From assembly GCF_963676735.1 (NCBI RefSeq), contig NZ_OY781464.1, positions 1,335,001 through 1,399,000 on the forward strand: a stretch of DNA of 64,000 bases, read 5' to 3'. This DNA is from an uncultured Draconibacterium sp. (GTDB lineage: Bacteria; Bacteroidota; Bacteroidia; Bacteroidales; Prolixibacteraceae). Made by a program: the position numbers and the translations under genes. Positions 44,349-54,400 of this stretch are shown here, piece by piece. Below the pieces are notes generated by a model that was not told the origin of the DNA, did not search any database, and saw only the letters and a list, made by a program, of their open reading frames with translations. Each line of letters opens with the position of its first letter. The stretch's first letter is position 1.

Positions 44349-46997
44349 ATGAGGAGATTGAGTTTATTATTTATTGTGCTGGTTTTTGCCGGTACGGCAA
44401 TGGGCCAAAACATGCTTACAAATCCGGGATTTGAAGATGGTTTAAACACCTGGACCTATGGGGCTTGGGGCGATGCAACGGCAAATTTTTCAACAAGTAC
44501 CTCCGATAAACAGGAAGGAACGAAGGCCGCAAAAATTGATGTTATCACGGCCAATCCAAACGATGCAGGCCAGGTTTACCTGCGCAAGCAGTCACTTCAA
44601 ATAGAAAAAGATAATTTATACAAACTCGACTTTCATTTGATGAGTAATTCCGGAGGCGCAGAAAGTATTGTTGTTTCCATGTACTCGCACTCTAATATGG
44701 GTTCTGCCTCGTGGGGAGGAGCCTATAAAAACAATGATGTAAGTTTTCAGGGCGATGGGCAGTGGCATAAGATTTCGTTGGACATTATCCCAACAATTGT
44801 TGAAGGTACGCCCGATTTTAATGCTTTGGCACTGATGTTTGGTTTTGCAAAAAATACCGGAACATATTATATCGACAGCGTTTCGCTGGTATCGGAAAAA
44901 GGAATTGCAGGTAACAACTACTATGTGAGTAAGGATGGAGACGATGGCAACAATGGGGCTTTTGAAACACCTTTTTTAACCATTTCGAAAGCAGCTGCCG
45001 CTGCCGGGGCCGGCGATACTGTTTTTATTCGTGAAGGAAACTACGAAGAAACTTTATCGCCGACAAATTCCGGCTTGCCCGGATTCCCCGTGGTGTTCAC
45101 ATCCTATCCCGGCGAGAAAGTGGTAATTTCTGCCATGCAGGCCCTAAACAACTGGCAGGCCGACGAAGGCAGTATTTACAAAACATCAGTGGATTGGAGC
45201 CTGGGACAGGAAAATTTTGTGATGCACGAAACTACTGCACTCGATTTAGCACGTTGGCCAAATAATACCGATGGCGATGTTTTTACACCCAACTCGAAAA
45301 GAAACACAGGAGGTAGCAATGGCGATGTCATTATCAATGCTTATTTAACGCATAGTGAGATTCCTAACTATAACTGGGGAAATGGAGGCTCAATTTGGTT
45401 TTATGGTGATCGGCCTGGATCTGGATGGACGGCCTGGAAAGCCTTTATAAAGAACAGTTCGACCGGGAAAGTAGTTTTTGATTTGGATAAAAATCCGGAC
45501 TGGATTCGCACTTACCATTCACCAGGCGACAAAGGTGACTACTTTCTGGAAGGTGTAAGAGAAGCGCTTGATTATGAAAATGAGTGGTATTTGGATGAAA
45601 CGACTCAAACACTCTATGTTCAGTTGCCCGGAGGGGCAAGTCCGGAGGATGGCAAAGTGCAAATGAGAAAACGTAGACTATGTGTTGACCTTAACGGAAA
45701 AAGTAACATCGAGATTCGTAATCTGGCCATCTTTGGAGGCTCAGTAGAAATTGGAGGAGCCACTAATAAACTTTATGGCATTTCCAGTCTTTACGGCAAT
45801 TATACGAGAGGTGTAACTACTGGATTTCGTGCTAATTCTCAGAGTATATACGTAAAAAGCGGAGCAGGGAACACCATAGAAAAATGTGAGATTGGCTTTG
45901 GCTCCGGAAGCGGTATTTGGGATCAGGGAACAGGAACGAGAATTCTGGATTGCTATATCCACGATTTCAATTTTCTTGGCTTCTACGATGCACCTGTAAA
46001 TGCCAGAGGGGAGTCTACCATTGTTCAAAATAATATCATAACAAGGGGAGGTCGTGACGCGCTGCAGATACCGGCAAAAAACAGTACCGTAGCTTATAAC
46101 GATATTTCGTACAGTAACTTGCTGGCTGACGATTGTGGTTTACTGTACACTTTAGGAGCTGATAAAAACATGAAGATCCATCACAATTGGTTTCACGATG
46201 CGCAAGGCCGTGGAAGTTTGTACAAGGCCGCAGGTATATACCTGGATAACGACGCCGGCGATGTGGAGGTGCACCACAATGTGGTTTGGAATACTGAATG
46301 GACCAACATTCAGATAAACTGGAACGGTACCAACCTCGATATTTTTAATAATACACTCTGGAATGGCAAGGAAGTGATGGGCGCCTGGCATATGGAAGGA
46401 ACCGCTTTCTCGAATGTGCGGGTGTGGAATAACCTTTCAGACGATTCGAATTGGGAAGAACAAGCCGACAAGAAAAACAACCTGACAGTAGCCGTAAATC
46501 CTTTTACCAACAGCAACGAGGGCGACTTTACCCTAAAAGCCAACTCACAACCCATTGATGCGGGACGTGTAATTGAAAACATAACCGATGGCTATAAAGG
46601 TTCGGCGCCTGATGTGGGGGCATACGAATTTGGAGGAGATAACTGGGTGCCCGGAATTACCTGGGACAAACAATTGGGGCCAACCGGGAATGGTTGTTAT
46701 GGTTTGCCGGGCGAAAATTGCTCGGGAGTGCCAACAAGTGTTTCGGGCTTTTCAAAATCAGAACTGCGCGTTTATCCAAATCCGGTTACAGGAAGTGAGT
46801 TGCAAGTTCAAATAGCAAGTGATTCAAAAGAAACCAGCTGGCAGTTGTACGCTATAAACGGAGCTTTAATGGTTAATGGCAAAGAACAATTTAACAGCGA
46901 GTTTTCCATAAATGTAGCATCGTTAAAAACAGGTATTTATTTGCTTAGGGTCAATTCAGATAAAGAAAGTTTGACAACTAAAATTATAAAGAATTGA
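44349..46997 (+). CDS. CBM4/22-like plus beta-helix protein with type IX sorting domain
   Basis: 882 residues: signal peptide (ending TAMGQ), N-terminal carbohydrate-binding jelly roll (about 21-182: MLTNPGFEDGLNTW to YYIDSVSLV), beta-helix (about 188-790: NNYYVSKDGDDGNNGAFETPF, KIHHNWFHDAQGRG, IYLDNDAGDVEVHHN) and a type IX sorting domain (from about 805: LRVYPNPVTG). Paralogue of 23210 with the extra binding module. Next to GH86 and secreted the same way, so probably an endo-acting enzyme on polymer, but no known family was recognised. GH82, GH28 and several lyases share the fold. Confidence 0.75.
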   Translation: MRRLSLLFIVLVFAGTAMGQNMLTNPGFEDGLNTWTYGAWGDATANFSTSTSDKQEGTKAAKIDVITANPNDAGQVYLRKQSLQIEKDNLYKLDFHLMSNSGGAESIVVSMYSHSNMGSASWGGAYKNNDVSFQGDGQWHKISLDIIPTIVEGTPDFNALALMFGFAKNTGTYYIDSVSLVSEKGIAGNNYYVSKDGDDGNNGAFETPFLTISKAAAAAGAGDTVFIREGNYEETLSPTNSGLPGFPVVFTSYPGEKVVISAMQALNNWQADEGSIYKTSVDWSLGQENFVMHETTALDLARWPNNTDGDVFTPNSKRNTGGSNGDVIINAYLTHSEIPNYNWGNGGSIWFYGDRPGSGWTAWKAFIKNSSTGKVVFDLDKNPDWIRTYHSPGDKGDYFLEGVREALDYENEWYLDETTQTLYVQLPGGASPEDGKVQMRKRRLCVDLNGKSNIEIRNLAIFGGSVEIGGATNKLYGISSLYGNYTRGVTTGFRANSQSIYVKSGAGNTIEKCEIGFGSGSGIWDQGTGTRILDCYIHDFNFLGFYDAPVNARGESTIVQNNIITRGGRDALQIPAKNSTVAYNDISYSNLLADDCGLLYTLGADKNMKIHHNWFHDAQGRGSLYKAAGIYLDNDAGDVEVHHNVVWNTEWTNIQINWNGTNLDIFNNTLWNGKEVMGAWHMEGTAFSNVRVWNNLSDDSNWEEQADKKNNLTVAVNPFTNSNEGDFTLKANSQPIDAGRVIENITDGYKGSAPDVGAYEFGGDNWVPGITWDKQLGPTGNGCYGLPGENCSGVPTSVSGFSKSELRVYPNPVTGSELQVQIASDSKETSWQLYAINGALMVNGKEQFNSEFSINVASLKTGIYLLRVNSDKESLTTKIIKN

Positions 46998-47035
46998 ATA
47001 ACGAATAATCATTTTATCAAATGAATAACGAATAA
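46995..47035 (+). repeat. Short direct repeat
   Basis: TGAATAACGAATAA occurs at 46995-47008 (spanning the stop of the beta-helix gene) and again at 47022-47035. Probably a local duplication; no function seen. Confidence 0.6.
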
Positions 47036-47084
47036 ACTGATTCTGCCCTGATGATCCTATATGGCTCAACACAAAATAGAAAGC

Positions 47085-48425
47085 ATGAAAAAACTAAGTC
47101 TGACACTAATAATTTTGCTTGCCCTAAAAACGGTAATTGCCCAAAATCCCCTGGTAACACACATGTTTACAGCCGACCCCACGGCGCGTGTTCACAATGG
47201 TAAATTGTATATTTATCCGTCAAGCGATACCTATCCACCGGCAGGAAGGGAAGCCGAATTTCCCCGTTTTTGTATGCCCGGATATCATGCCTTTTCATTG
47301 GAGAATGGCGCAACTTGGAAAGACCACGGCTGGATTCTGAAAGAAAATGATGTGCCCTGGGGCGACAAAGATACCTATGCCATGTGGGCGCCCGATTGTA
47401 TTGAAAAAGATGGTAAATATTATTATTACTTCCCGGCAAAACCCAAGGATGGCTCTTCATTCCGAAGAATTGGTGTTGGCGTTTCCGATAGTCCAACCGG
47501 CCCTTTTGAATGGGAAGAAGATTATATAAAAGGAGTTTCCGGAATCGACCCGGGTTTGTTTATCGACGACGATGGAACACCATATTTATTTTTTGGTGGA
47601 GGCAAAGAATTGTTTGTTGCTCCGCTAAAAGCCAATATGAAAGAAATTGCTGCAGAACCAAAATTGGTTGAGCACTTGCCCGCTGGTTATAAAGAGGCTT
47701 CGTTTATGTTTAAACGAGATAGCATTTACTATTTTACTTATGCTCACGTTTTTACCGATGAGGGCTATACAATTGCCTATGCTACTGCCGACAACCCAAT
47801 GGGGCCATTCACCTACGTAGGAAAAATGATGGACAACCTGGGCAACGGTACCAATCATCATTCGGTGGTGGAATACGAAGGGAAATGGATTCTTTTCTAC
47901 CATTGGTGGGAAATTAGCGGCTACAACAAGCTGCGCTCGATGCGCGCCGATTACATTGAGTTTAAAAACGATGGCAGCGTAAAAAAGGTAAAACCAACTT
48001 TGCGGGGAATTGGAACACCAACCCTGGGCGATACCATTCAGATTGACCGTTACAACGAAATAAGCGGCGCTCAAACAGCCTTTGTTGGTGGTAACGAACC
48101 GCCAGGTTGGATGGTTTGCGAAACCAAAATGATGAGCCATGTACGATTTAACCGCGTTGATTTTGGCGATGGCCAGGCGCAAAAAATTGCTGCGAGAATT
48201 GCTTGTGGGCAGCGCGTTGGTAGTTTTGAGGTGCGTTTAAATAATTCGAAAGGTAAGCTAATTGCAGAGTTCCCGGCAGAATATACAGGAGGATGGAACA
48301 GCTGGAAAACAGTAGAAACCACACTTCTCGAAAAAGTAGAGGGGGTTCAGGATTTGGTGGTGGTTTTTAAGGCTGATTGGGGTTCTGATAAGGTTGTAAA
48401 TTTGAATTGGCTGGTGATTCAGTAA
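47085..48425 (+). CDS. GH43 glycosidase with C-terminal CBM6-like domain
   Basis: Inverting exo-glycosidase of family GH43, 446 residues from ATG 47085, which gives a clean signal peptide (MKKLSLTL to VIAQ); an in-frame ATG at 47061 would add eight residues. The five-bladed propeller has the three acids: base Asp31 (TADPTARV), Asp155 (GIDPGLF) and acid Glu204 (KEASFMF). From about 320 a CBM6-like sandwich follows (MMSHVRFNRVDFGDGQ, NWLVIQ). The family includes xylosidases, arabinofuranosidases and galactosidases; with GH3 nearby, xylose or a beta-galactoside of the algal wall is plausible. Last gene of the GH86 operon. Confidence 0.85.
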   Translation: MKKLSLTLIILLALKTVIAQNPLVTHMFTADPTARVHNGKLYIYPSSDTYPPAGREAEFPRFCMPGYHAFSLENGATWKDHGWILKENDVPWGDKDTYAMWAPDCIEKDGKYYYYFPAKPKDGSSFRRIGVGVSDSPTGPFEWEEDYIKGVSGIDPGLFIDDDGTPYLFFGGGKELFVAPLKANMKEIAAEPKLVEHLPAGYKEASFMFKRDSIYYFTYAHVFTDEGYTIAYATADNPMGPFTYVGKMMDNLGNGTNHHSVVEYEGKWILFYHWWEISGYNKLRSMRADYIEFKNDGSVKKVKPTLRGIGTPTLGDTIQIDRYNEISGAQTAFVGGNEPPGWMVCETKMMSHVRFNRVDFGDGQAQKIAARIACGQRVGSFEVRLNNSKGKLIAEFPAEYTGGWNSWKTVETTLLEKVEGVQDLVVVFKADWGSDKVVNLNWLVIQ

Positions 48426-48430
48426 TAAAC

Positions 48431-48480
48431 AAAAGAACCGTTCTTTCTGTATTTAGAAGAGAAAGAACGGTTCTTTTTTT
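48431..48480 (+). terminator. Strong terminator after GH43
   Basis: Perfect 16-base stem AAGAACCGTTCTTTCT (48433-48448) / AGAAAGAACGGTTCTT (48460-48475), loop of 11, then a T-run. Confidence 0.92.
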
Positions 48481-48494
48481 ATGTGACTAAAAAA

Positions 48495-48553
48495 CTCCCG
48501 CAACAATCCTTGCTTTTATCGCCTGTAAAAAATCTTATTTCAGGTTATTTTTA
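48495..48553 (+). promoter_or_regulatory. Promoter with two C-rich sites before GH2
   Basis: CTCCCGCAAC (48495-48504) and ATCGCCTG (48518-48525) lie 49 and 26 bases (first C of the core) before TATTTTTA (48546-48553), a near-consensus -7 box 22 bases ahead of the start codon. Confidence 0.5.
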
Positions 48554-48575
48554 CTCTTGCTAAAACAAATTAAAA

Positions 48576-51107
48576 ATGAAACCAATAAACCTATCTATAA
48601 TTCTGATTAGTCTCTTATTTGGATTTGCATGCAACCAAAACGAAACAATAAGCCCGCGTGTTGAAGACGATTTTAATTTCAACTGGAGATTCCACTATGG
48701 CGATATTGAAAATGGCCAAGAAGTTGAGGCATCGGATGCCAACTGGAAAGAAGTACGTTTGCCGCACGACTGGAGTGTAGAGCAATCATTTACACAAGAA
48801 AACACGGCCGGTGCCACCGCCTTTTTACCGGGAGGAATTGGCTGGTATAAAAAAACATTTTCTGTTCCGAAGGATTGGAGTGACAGAATTACCTGGATTG
48901 AATTTGATGGCGTTTATTCCAACTCCGAAGTGTGGATAAACGGGCAATATCTCGGCAAACGCCCGTACGGTTACATTCCGTTTAAATACGAATTAAGTAA
49001 GTTTTTAAAATATGGCGAAACAAATGAAATTACCGTAAAGGCCGACCGTTCTGCTTATATCGATTGCCGCTGGTACCCGGGCTCGGGCATTTACCGAAAT
49101 GTAAAGCTGGTTAGTGCTAATAAAGTACACATTCCGCAGTGGGGGGTGTTTGTTTCAACACCCGAAGTAAATGCAAAAAAAGCGACCGTTTCCGTTCAGA
49201 CGGATGTGGCAAATCGTTTTGCTTCGGAAAAATCAATTACGGTAAAAAGTTCGGTTTTCCGGGGAACAATGAAGTTTACTTCCAGCGAAACAAAACTACA
49301 ATTAAAAGGAGATGCACAACAAACTGTTCAGCAAAAAATGGATGTTGGAAATCCTGAGCTTTGGGATATTGACTCTCCGAATATGTACCACCTGCTTTCC
49401 GAAATTATTGTCGATGGAAAAGTAGTTGATTCGAAAGAAACAACATTCGGAATTCGTTCGTTTTCGTTTGATAAAGACAAAGGCTTCTTTCTGAATAGAA
49501 GGAATTTGTTGCTAAAAGGTGTGTGCCTCCATCACGATGGTGGTTTGGTTGGGGCAGCCGTACCCAAAGGTGTTTGGGAGCGTCGTTTGAAAAAGCTAAA
49601 AGCAGCTGGTTGTAACGCCATCCGTACTGCCCATAATCCGCCATCGGCAGAGTTTTTGGATTTGTGCGACGAATTGGGTTTCCTGGTGCAGGACGAAGCT
49701 TTCGACGAGTGGAACAACCCCAAAGACAAACGCCACAATTATAACCAGCAGGAAGCTAATCCGCTTACCAGCGGATACACTGAACATTTTACAGAGTGGA
49801 AAGAACGCGACCTGAAAAGTATGGTATTGCGCGACCGAAATCATCCTTCGATTATTATGTGGAGCATTGGTAACGAGATTGAGTGGACTTACCCGCGTTA
49901 CGGGCAAGCAACCGGCTATTGGGGCAGCAACAAAGTTGGCGATGTAAACTACTACTGGGACGAGCCGCCATTGTCGGTAGAACAAATAAAAGACAATTTT
50001 AACAACGCGGAACCGGGAGATTACAATCTGGCAAACACTGCAAAAGAATTAGCCGATTGGGTACGCGATAAAGATACAACTCGGCCCGTAACCGCTAACC
50101 TGGTAATTCCATCAGTAAGTAATTTTTCAGGGTACGCCGAGGCTTTGGATATTGTAGGATTAAGCTATCGTCAGTCGGTTTACGATTATTGTAAAAAGCA
50201 TTATCCCGATATGGTTTTCCTGGGAACTGAAAACTGGACACGCTATCACGAGTGGAAACCGGTGGTGGATAAAGATTTTATTTCTGGCATTTTTTTATGG
50301 ACGGGTATAAATTACATGGGCGAATCGCGCAGTTGGCCTGTACGGGGTAGCGGCAGTGGTTTGCTTGATTTTGCAGGCTTTGAAAAACCATCATACCAAT
50401 TGTTTAAAGCTTTGTGGAACGATGAACCGCATGTATTTATTACTACCCAAACGCTGGATAAATCGCCTTATAAAACGGTGGGCAATTCAAATAACCTGGT
50501 TGAAAAAGAAGCGAATTGGGCAGCGCGCCAAAAATGGGGCTGGCAAGAGGTAAACACTCATTGGAATTACGAAGAAGGAGAGGAGATAGCTGTTGAAGTT
50601 TATACCAACCAACCCGAGGTGGAACTATTTCTGAATGGAAAATCATTAGGCATAAAAAAGTTGGCTCATGTTAACGACCATATTTTAAAATGGATGGTTC
50701 CTTTTTCTACCGGGAAACTGGCAGCACGTGCAGTAAATAACTCAGCCGAAAATACTGTTGTAACTGCCGGAGCTTTTGCCGGAATAGAAATAAAGGCCGA
50801 TAAAACTACGCTTAATGCCAATGGCTACGATGTGGTCCATTTTGTGGTTCAACTACTTGATGCTGATGGAAATCCGGTTCGGCATTCAGAAGAAGAGCTA
50901 AGATTTGAAATTGAGGGCGATGCCAAACTATTGGGTGTCGACAACGGCGCTGCAACCAGCGTTCAGGATTACCAAAGCAATAAAATAGTAACGTCTGAAG
51001 GAAAGGCTTTGATGATTTTGCAGTCGAATTTAAATGCATCAACAGTAACAGTAAAAGCCGTTTGCGAAGAAATTACAAGCAAAGAATTGAAGATAGCAAT
51101 TCGATAA
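48576..51107 (+). CDS. GH2 beta-galactosidase-like lipoprotein
   Basis: GH2 exo-beta-glycosidase, 843 residues, lipobox ending LLFGFAC. Jelly roll (LPHDWSVEQSF, WYPGSGIYRNV), Ig domain, barrel with acid/base Glu434 (MWSIGNE) and nucleophile Glu552 (FLGTENW), then two C-terminal beta-domains. Paralogue of the GH2 at 4431, with an insertion around 445-490 (WGSNKVGDVNYYWDEP) not present there. Likely releases D-galactose from oligosaccharides in the periplasm or at the membrane; other GH2 activities are possible. Transcribed alone from a C-rich promoter of the locus type. Confidence 0.88.
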   Translation: MKPINLSIILISLLFGFACNQNETISPRVEDDFNFNWRFHYGDIENGQEVEASDANWKEVRLPHDWSVEQSFTQENTAGATAFLPGGIGWYKKTFSVPKDWSDRITWIEFDGVYSNSEVWINGQYLGKRPYGYIPFKYELSKFLKYGETNEITVKADRSAYIDCRWYPGSGIYRNVKLVSANKVHIPQWGVFVSTPEVNAKKATVSVQTDVANRFASEKSITVKSSVFRGTMKFTSSETKLQLKGDAQQTVQQKMDVGNPELWDIDSPNMYHLLSEIIVDGKVVDSKETTFGIRSFSFDKDKGFFLNRRNLLLKGVCLHHDGGLVGAAVPKGVWERRLKKLKAAGCNAIRTAHNPPSAEFLDLCDELGFLVQDEAFDEWNNPKDKRHNYNQQEANPLTSGYTEHFTEWKERDLKSMVLRDRNHPSIIMWSIGNEIEWTYPRYGQATGYWGSNKVGDVNYYWDEPPLSVEQIKDNFNNAEPGDYNLANTAKELADWVRDKDTTRPVTANLVIPSVSNFSGYAEALDIVGLSYRQSVYDYCKKHYPDMVFLGTENWTRYHEWKPVVDKDFISGIFLWTGINYMGESRSWPVRGSGSGLLDFAGFEKPSYQLFKALWNDEPHVFITTQTLDKSPYKTVGNSNNLVEKEANWAARQKWGWQEVNTHWNYEEGEEIAVEVYTNQPEVELFLNGKSLGIKKLAHVNDHILKWMVPFSTGKLAARAVNNSAENTVVTAGAFAGIEIKADKTTLNANGYDVVHFVVQLLDADGNPVRHSEEELRFEIEGDAKLLGVDNGAATSVQDYQSNKIVTSEGKALMILQSNLNASTVTVKAVCEEITSKELKIAIR

Positions 51108-51115
51108 AAAATTGC

Positions 51116-51152
51116 GACATGAATTAAAATATACCCTATTTTATTTCATGTC
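51116..51152 (+). terminator. Hairpin after GH2
   Basis: 16-base stem with one mismatch: 51116-51131 (GACATGAATTAAAATA) pairs with 51137-51152, five-base loop. The following TCTGCTTTTG is a poor T-tract, so terminator or 3' stabiliser. The 315-base non-coding stretch 51108-51422 holds this hairpin, the -7 box at 51326 and otherwise A/T-rich sequence. Confidence 0.6.
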
Positions 51153-51325
51153 TGCTTTTGTGACTTTTACGAAGTATTCAAATAAACAAGCGCGTTTCCT
51201 TTTTCCAACTTGGGCCAGTATATTCAAAATGAATAATAATAATGCCGCTAATTAAAGAAAAAAATAGTGAAAAATAATCCATCTTTATTCAGTAATACAC
51301 CATTTTTAAACTTTTGTATTGATTG

Positions 51326-51333
51326 TATTTTTG
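51326..51333 (+). promoter_or_regulatory. Candidate -7 box before the LacZ-type GH2
   Basis: TATTTTTG is an exact TAnnTTTG match, 90 bases before the start codon. The C-rich element of the other promoters is not present at -49, so control may differ. Confidence 0.4.
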
Positions 51334-51422
51334 TTGAATAGGTTGTGATATTCTGGTTGGCAAAGTTCAAAAAAAAGATATTCAAAATAATACAAATCAA
51401 AACATTAGAAAAACCATTTCCC

Positions 51423-54400
51423 ATGAAGTTTATGTTATTCGTTGCTTTATTTCTGGCAATATTTTCCATAAAAAACAATGCACAGCAATTCAGCAGTAAA
51501 TATTGGCAAAATCAACATATTTACGAAGAAAATAAATTGCCGACAAGAGCCACATCTTATTCCTACTCAAATCCTGAGCATGCTTTAAAAGGTGATAGGA
51601 ATGATTCACGAATTAAGCTACTTAATGGCGATTGGTACTTCAAATTTGTTGACAAACAGGAAGATAAACCAACCAATTTTTATGAAGCAGGTTTCGATTT
51701 TACAGCATGGAAAACCATTGAAGTTCCTTCGTGTTGGGAAATGAAAGGTTACGGTACCCCAATTTATACTAACTCTACTTATCCTTTTACCTGTAATCCG
51801 CCTTACATCGACAGAGACAATCCTGTTGGTTCGTATGTAAAAGAATTTAATTTTCCTGAAAATTGGAACGAGCATGAAATTATTCTTCATTTTGGTGGGG
51901 TTAGCTCGGCAATGTATGTATGGATAAACGGCGAGTTTGTTGGTTATAGCCAGGACAGTCGGTTACCGGCGGAATTTAATATTACTGAATTTGTGAAAAA
52001 AGGAAAAAACATTCTTTCAGTGCAGGTTTTTAGATGGTGCGATGGCAGTTACCTGGAAGACCAGGACCATTGGCGTATGAGTGGAATTCACCGCGAAGTG
52101 ATGTTGATGGCGCAACCCAAAGTGGCTTTAAACGATTTTTTCGTTCGTACAAAATTAGATTCAAACTATACAAACGCCACCTTGCAGGTTCGTCCAGAAA
52201 TTGTTATTGACGAAACTTTAAACCCGAAAGATTATACATTGTCAGCTCAACTTTTCGATGCAAACAATGTGTCTGTGTTAGAAAACGCTTTGGAAGTAAA
52301 TGTAAACAATATTGTAAATGAATTTTATCCACAACGCGACAACGTTTACTTTGGTTTGTTAGAGGTTGAAGTAAAGAATATTACAGCCTGGAATGCTGAA
52401 AACCCTTACTTATACACTTTGGTTTTTAACCTAAAAGATAAAAATGGAAATTCCTTAGAAGCACGAAGTGTACAAGTAGGTTTCAGAGATGTGCGTTTTA
52501 GCGATAAACAGCAATTACTGGTTAACGGCGTACCGATTAAATTAATTGGAGTTAACCGTCACGACCACAGTCCTACCGGTGGAAAAACGGTTACCCGCGA
52601 AGAAATGGAGCAGGATGTTTTTATTTTAAAACAAAATAATTTTAATACCATTCGCACATCGCATTACCCAAACGACCCATACATTTACGAATTGTGCGAT
52701 AAGTACGGCTTGTATGTGATGGACGAAGCTAATATTGAATCTCATGGTTTACGAGGCGAACTGGGTAACACTCCTTCGTGGGCTGCAAGTATGATGGACC
52801 GTGTAATTCGTATGGTAGAACGTGATAAAAACCACCCTTCAATTATTTCCTGGTCGTTTGGAAACGAGTCGGGCTGCGGACCAACATTTGCCGGAATGGC
52901 AGGTTATGTAAAGGATTTCGATCCAACACGATTTATCCACTACGAAGGAGCACAAGGCGATCCCAATCACCCGGAATATGCCAAAATTAACTCCGATAAA
53001 TACAAGGCGGCCATGGCCAAATATTATTCAAATCCTACTGACCCGGTTTATGTTGATGTGCTGAGCCGGATGTACCCCAGTCTCGAAGAACTGGAAGGAA
53101 TGGCCACAAGCCCTTACATTCACCGTCCTATTCTGATGTGCGAATATGCGCACTCCATGGGAAATTCATTAGGCAATTTGAAGGAGTATTGGGATATGAT
53201 TTATTCATACGACAATTTGATTGGCGGATACATTTGGGATATGATTGATCAGGGGATTGAAAGGACTGCCGAAAATGGAAAAAAGTATTATGCTTACGGT
53301 GGCGATTTTGGTGATACCCCTAACGATGGAAATGTGAGCATCAATGGAATCTTCAATTCCGATAAGGGATTCCGGCCACAAACATTTGAGTGTAAATACG
53401 TAAATCAACCAGTAGTATTTAGGGCTTTTGATATAGAGAGTGGAAGCCTTGAACTGGAAAATCGATTCAACTTTACCAATCTGTCGAAATTCAATTTTAC
53501 CTGGGAACTGTTTGAAAATGGAGAACCAATTGATTATGGAGAATTTAAGACTTCGGAAATTGCACCGGGAGATAGAAGCAGAACGACAATAAATTTTAAA
53601 AAACCAAAAATTAAGGCTGAAAAAGATTATTGGCTGCAACTAAAAATGTATTCTTCGCAGGCAACGGATTGGGCAAGGGCTGGGTACATAATCGCTCAGG
53701 ATCAATTAACTATTGTTGACAGTAAAACCATCTGGAAAGAAATAAAATCGACCGTTCCGGAGTTAAAAGAGGATAAACAGAAATTGACGTTGACGGGTAA
53801 AAAATTCACCGCTATTTTTGATAAAAAACAAGGAGCTCTTACCTCTCTTCAATACAATGATAGAAAAGTTATTGAAAAAGCCTTGCTTCCTAATTTATGG
53901 CGTGTTCCCACAGACAATGATGACTGGGGATGGAAAACAGATGAAAAACTAAATGTTTGGGCAAATTCAAAATCTCAATTGAAACTGGAAAGCATTGATG
54001 CTCAGAAACAGGATAGTACGATTGTCGTAAAGATAACCCGGATGATACCGGAGGCCGCTAGAATAGAAGAAAAGTACACCGTTTATGACAATGGAACCAT
54101 AGATGTTCATTTTGATATCACTGTCGATGAGTCGGCTCCGGAACTAATACGCGTCGGGATGCAAACCGGTATTAACAGATCTTTTGAGAATGTTCAGTTT
54201 TATGGTAGTGGGCCCCATGAAAACTATATCGACCGCAATTGTTCGTCATTAAAAGGAGTTTATTCAATGAAAACCGACGAATTGACCAAATCATATGTTC
54301 GGCCTCAGGAATGCGGGAACAGAACGGGAATAGAATGGGTGAAGCTAACAGGAGAAAATGGGCAAACAATAAAAATCACAGCTAGTGATAAAATAGCATT

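Noticed and set aside
47625..48182. 185-codon open frame on the minus strand
   Set aside because: Antisense shadow of the GH43 gene; no domain and no promoter.
51345..51422. GTG-initiated N-terminal extension of the LacZ-type GH2
   Set aside because: Would bury the signal peptide; ATG 51423 is the better start.
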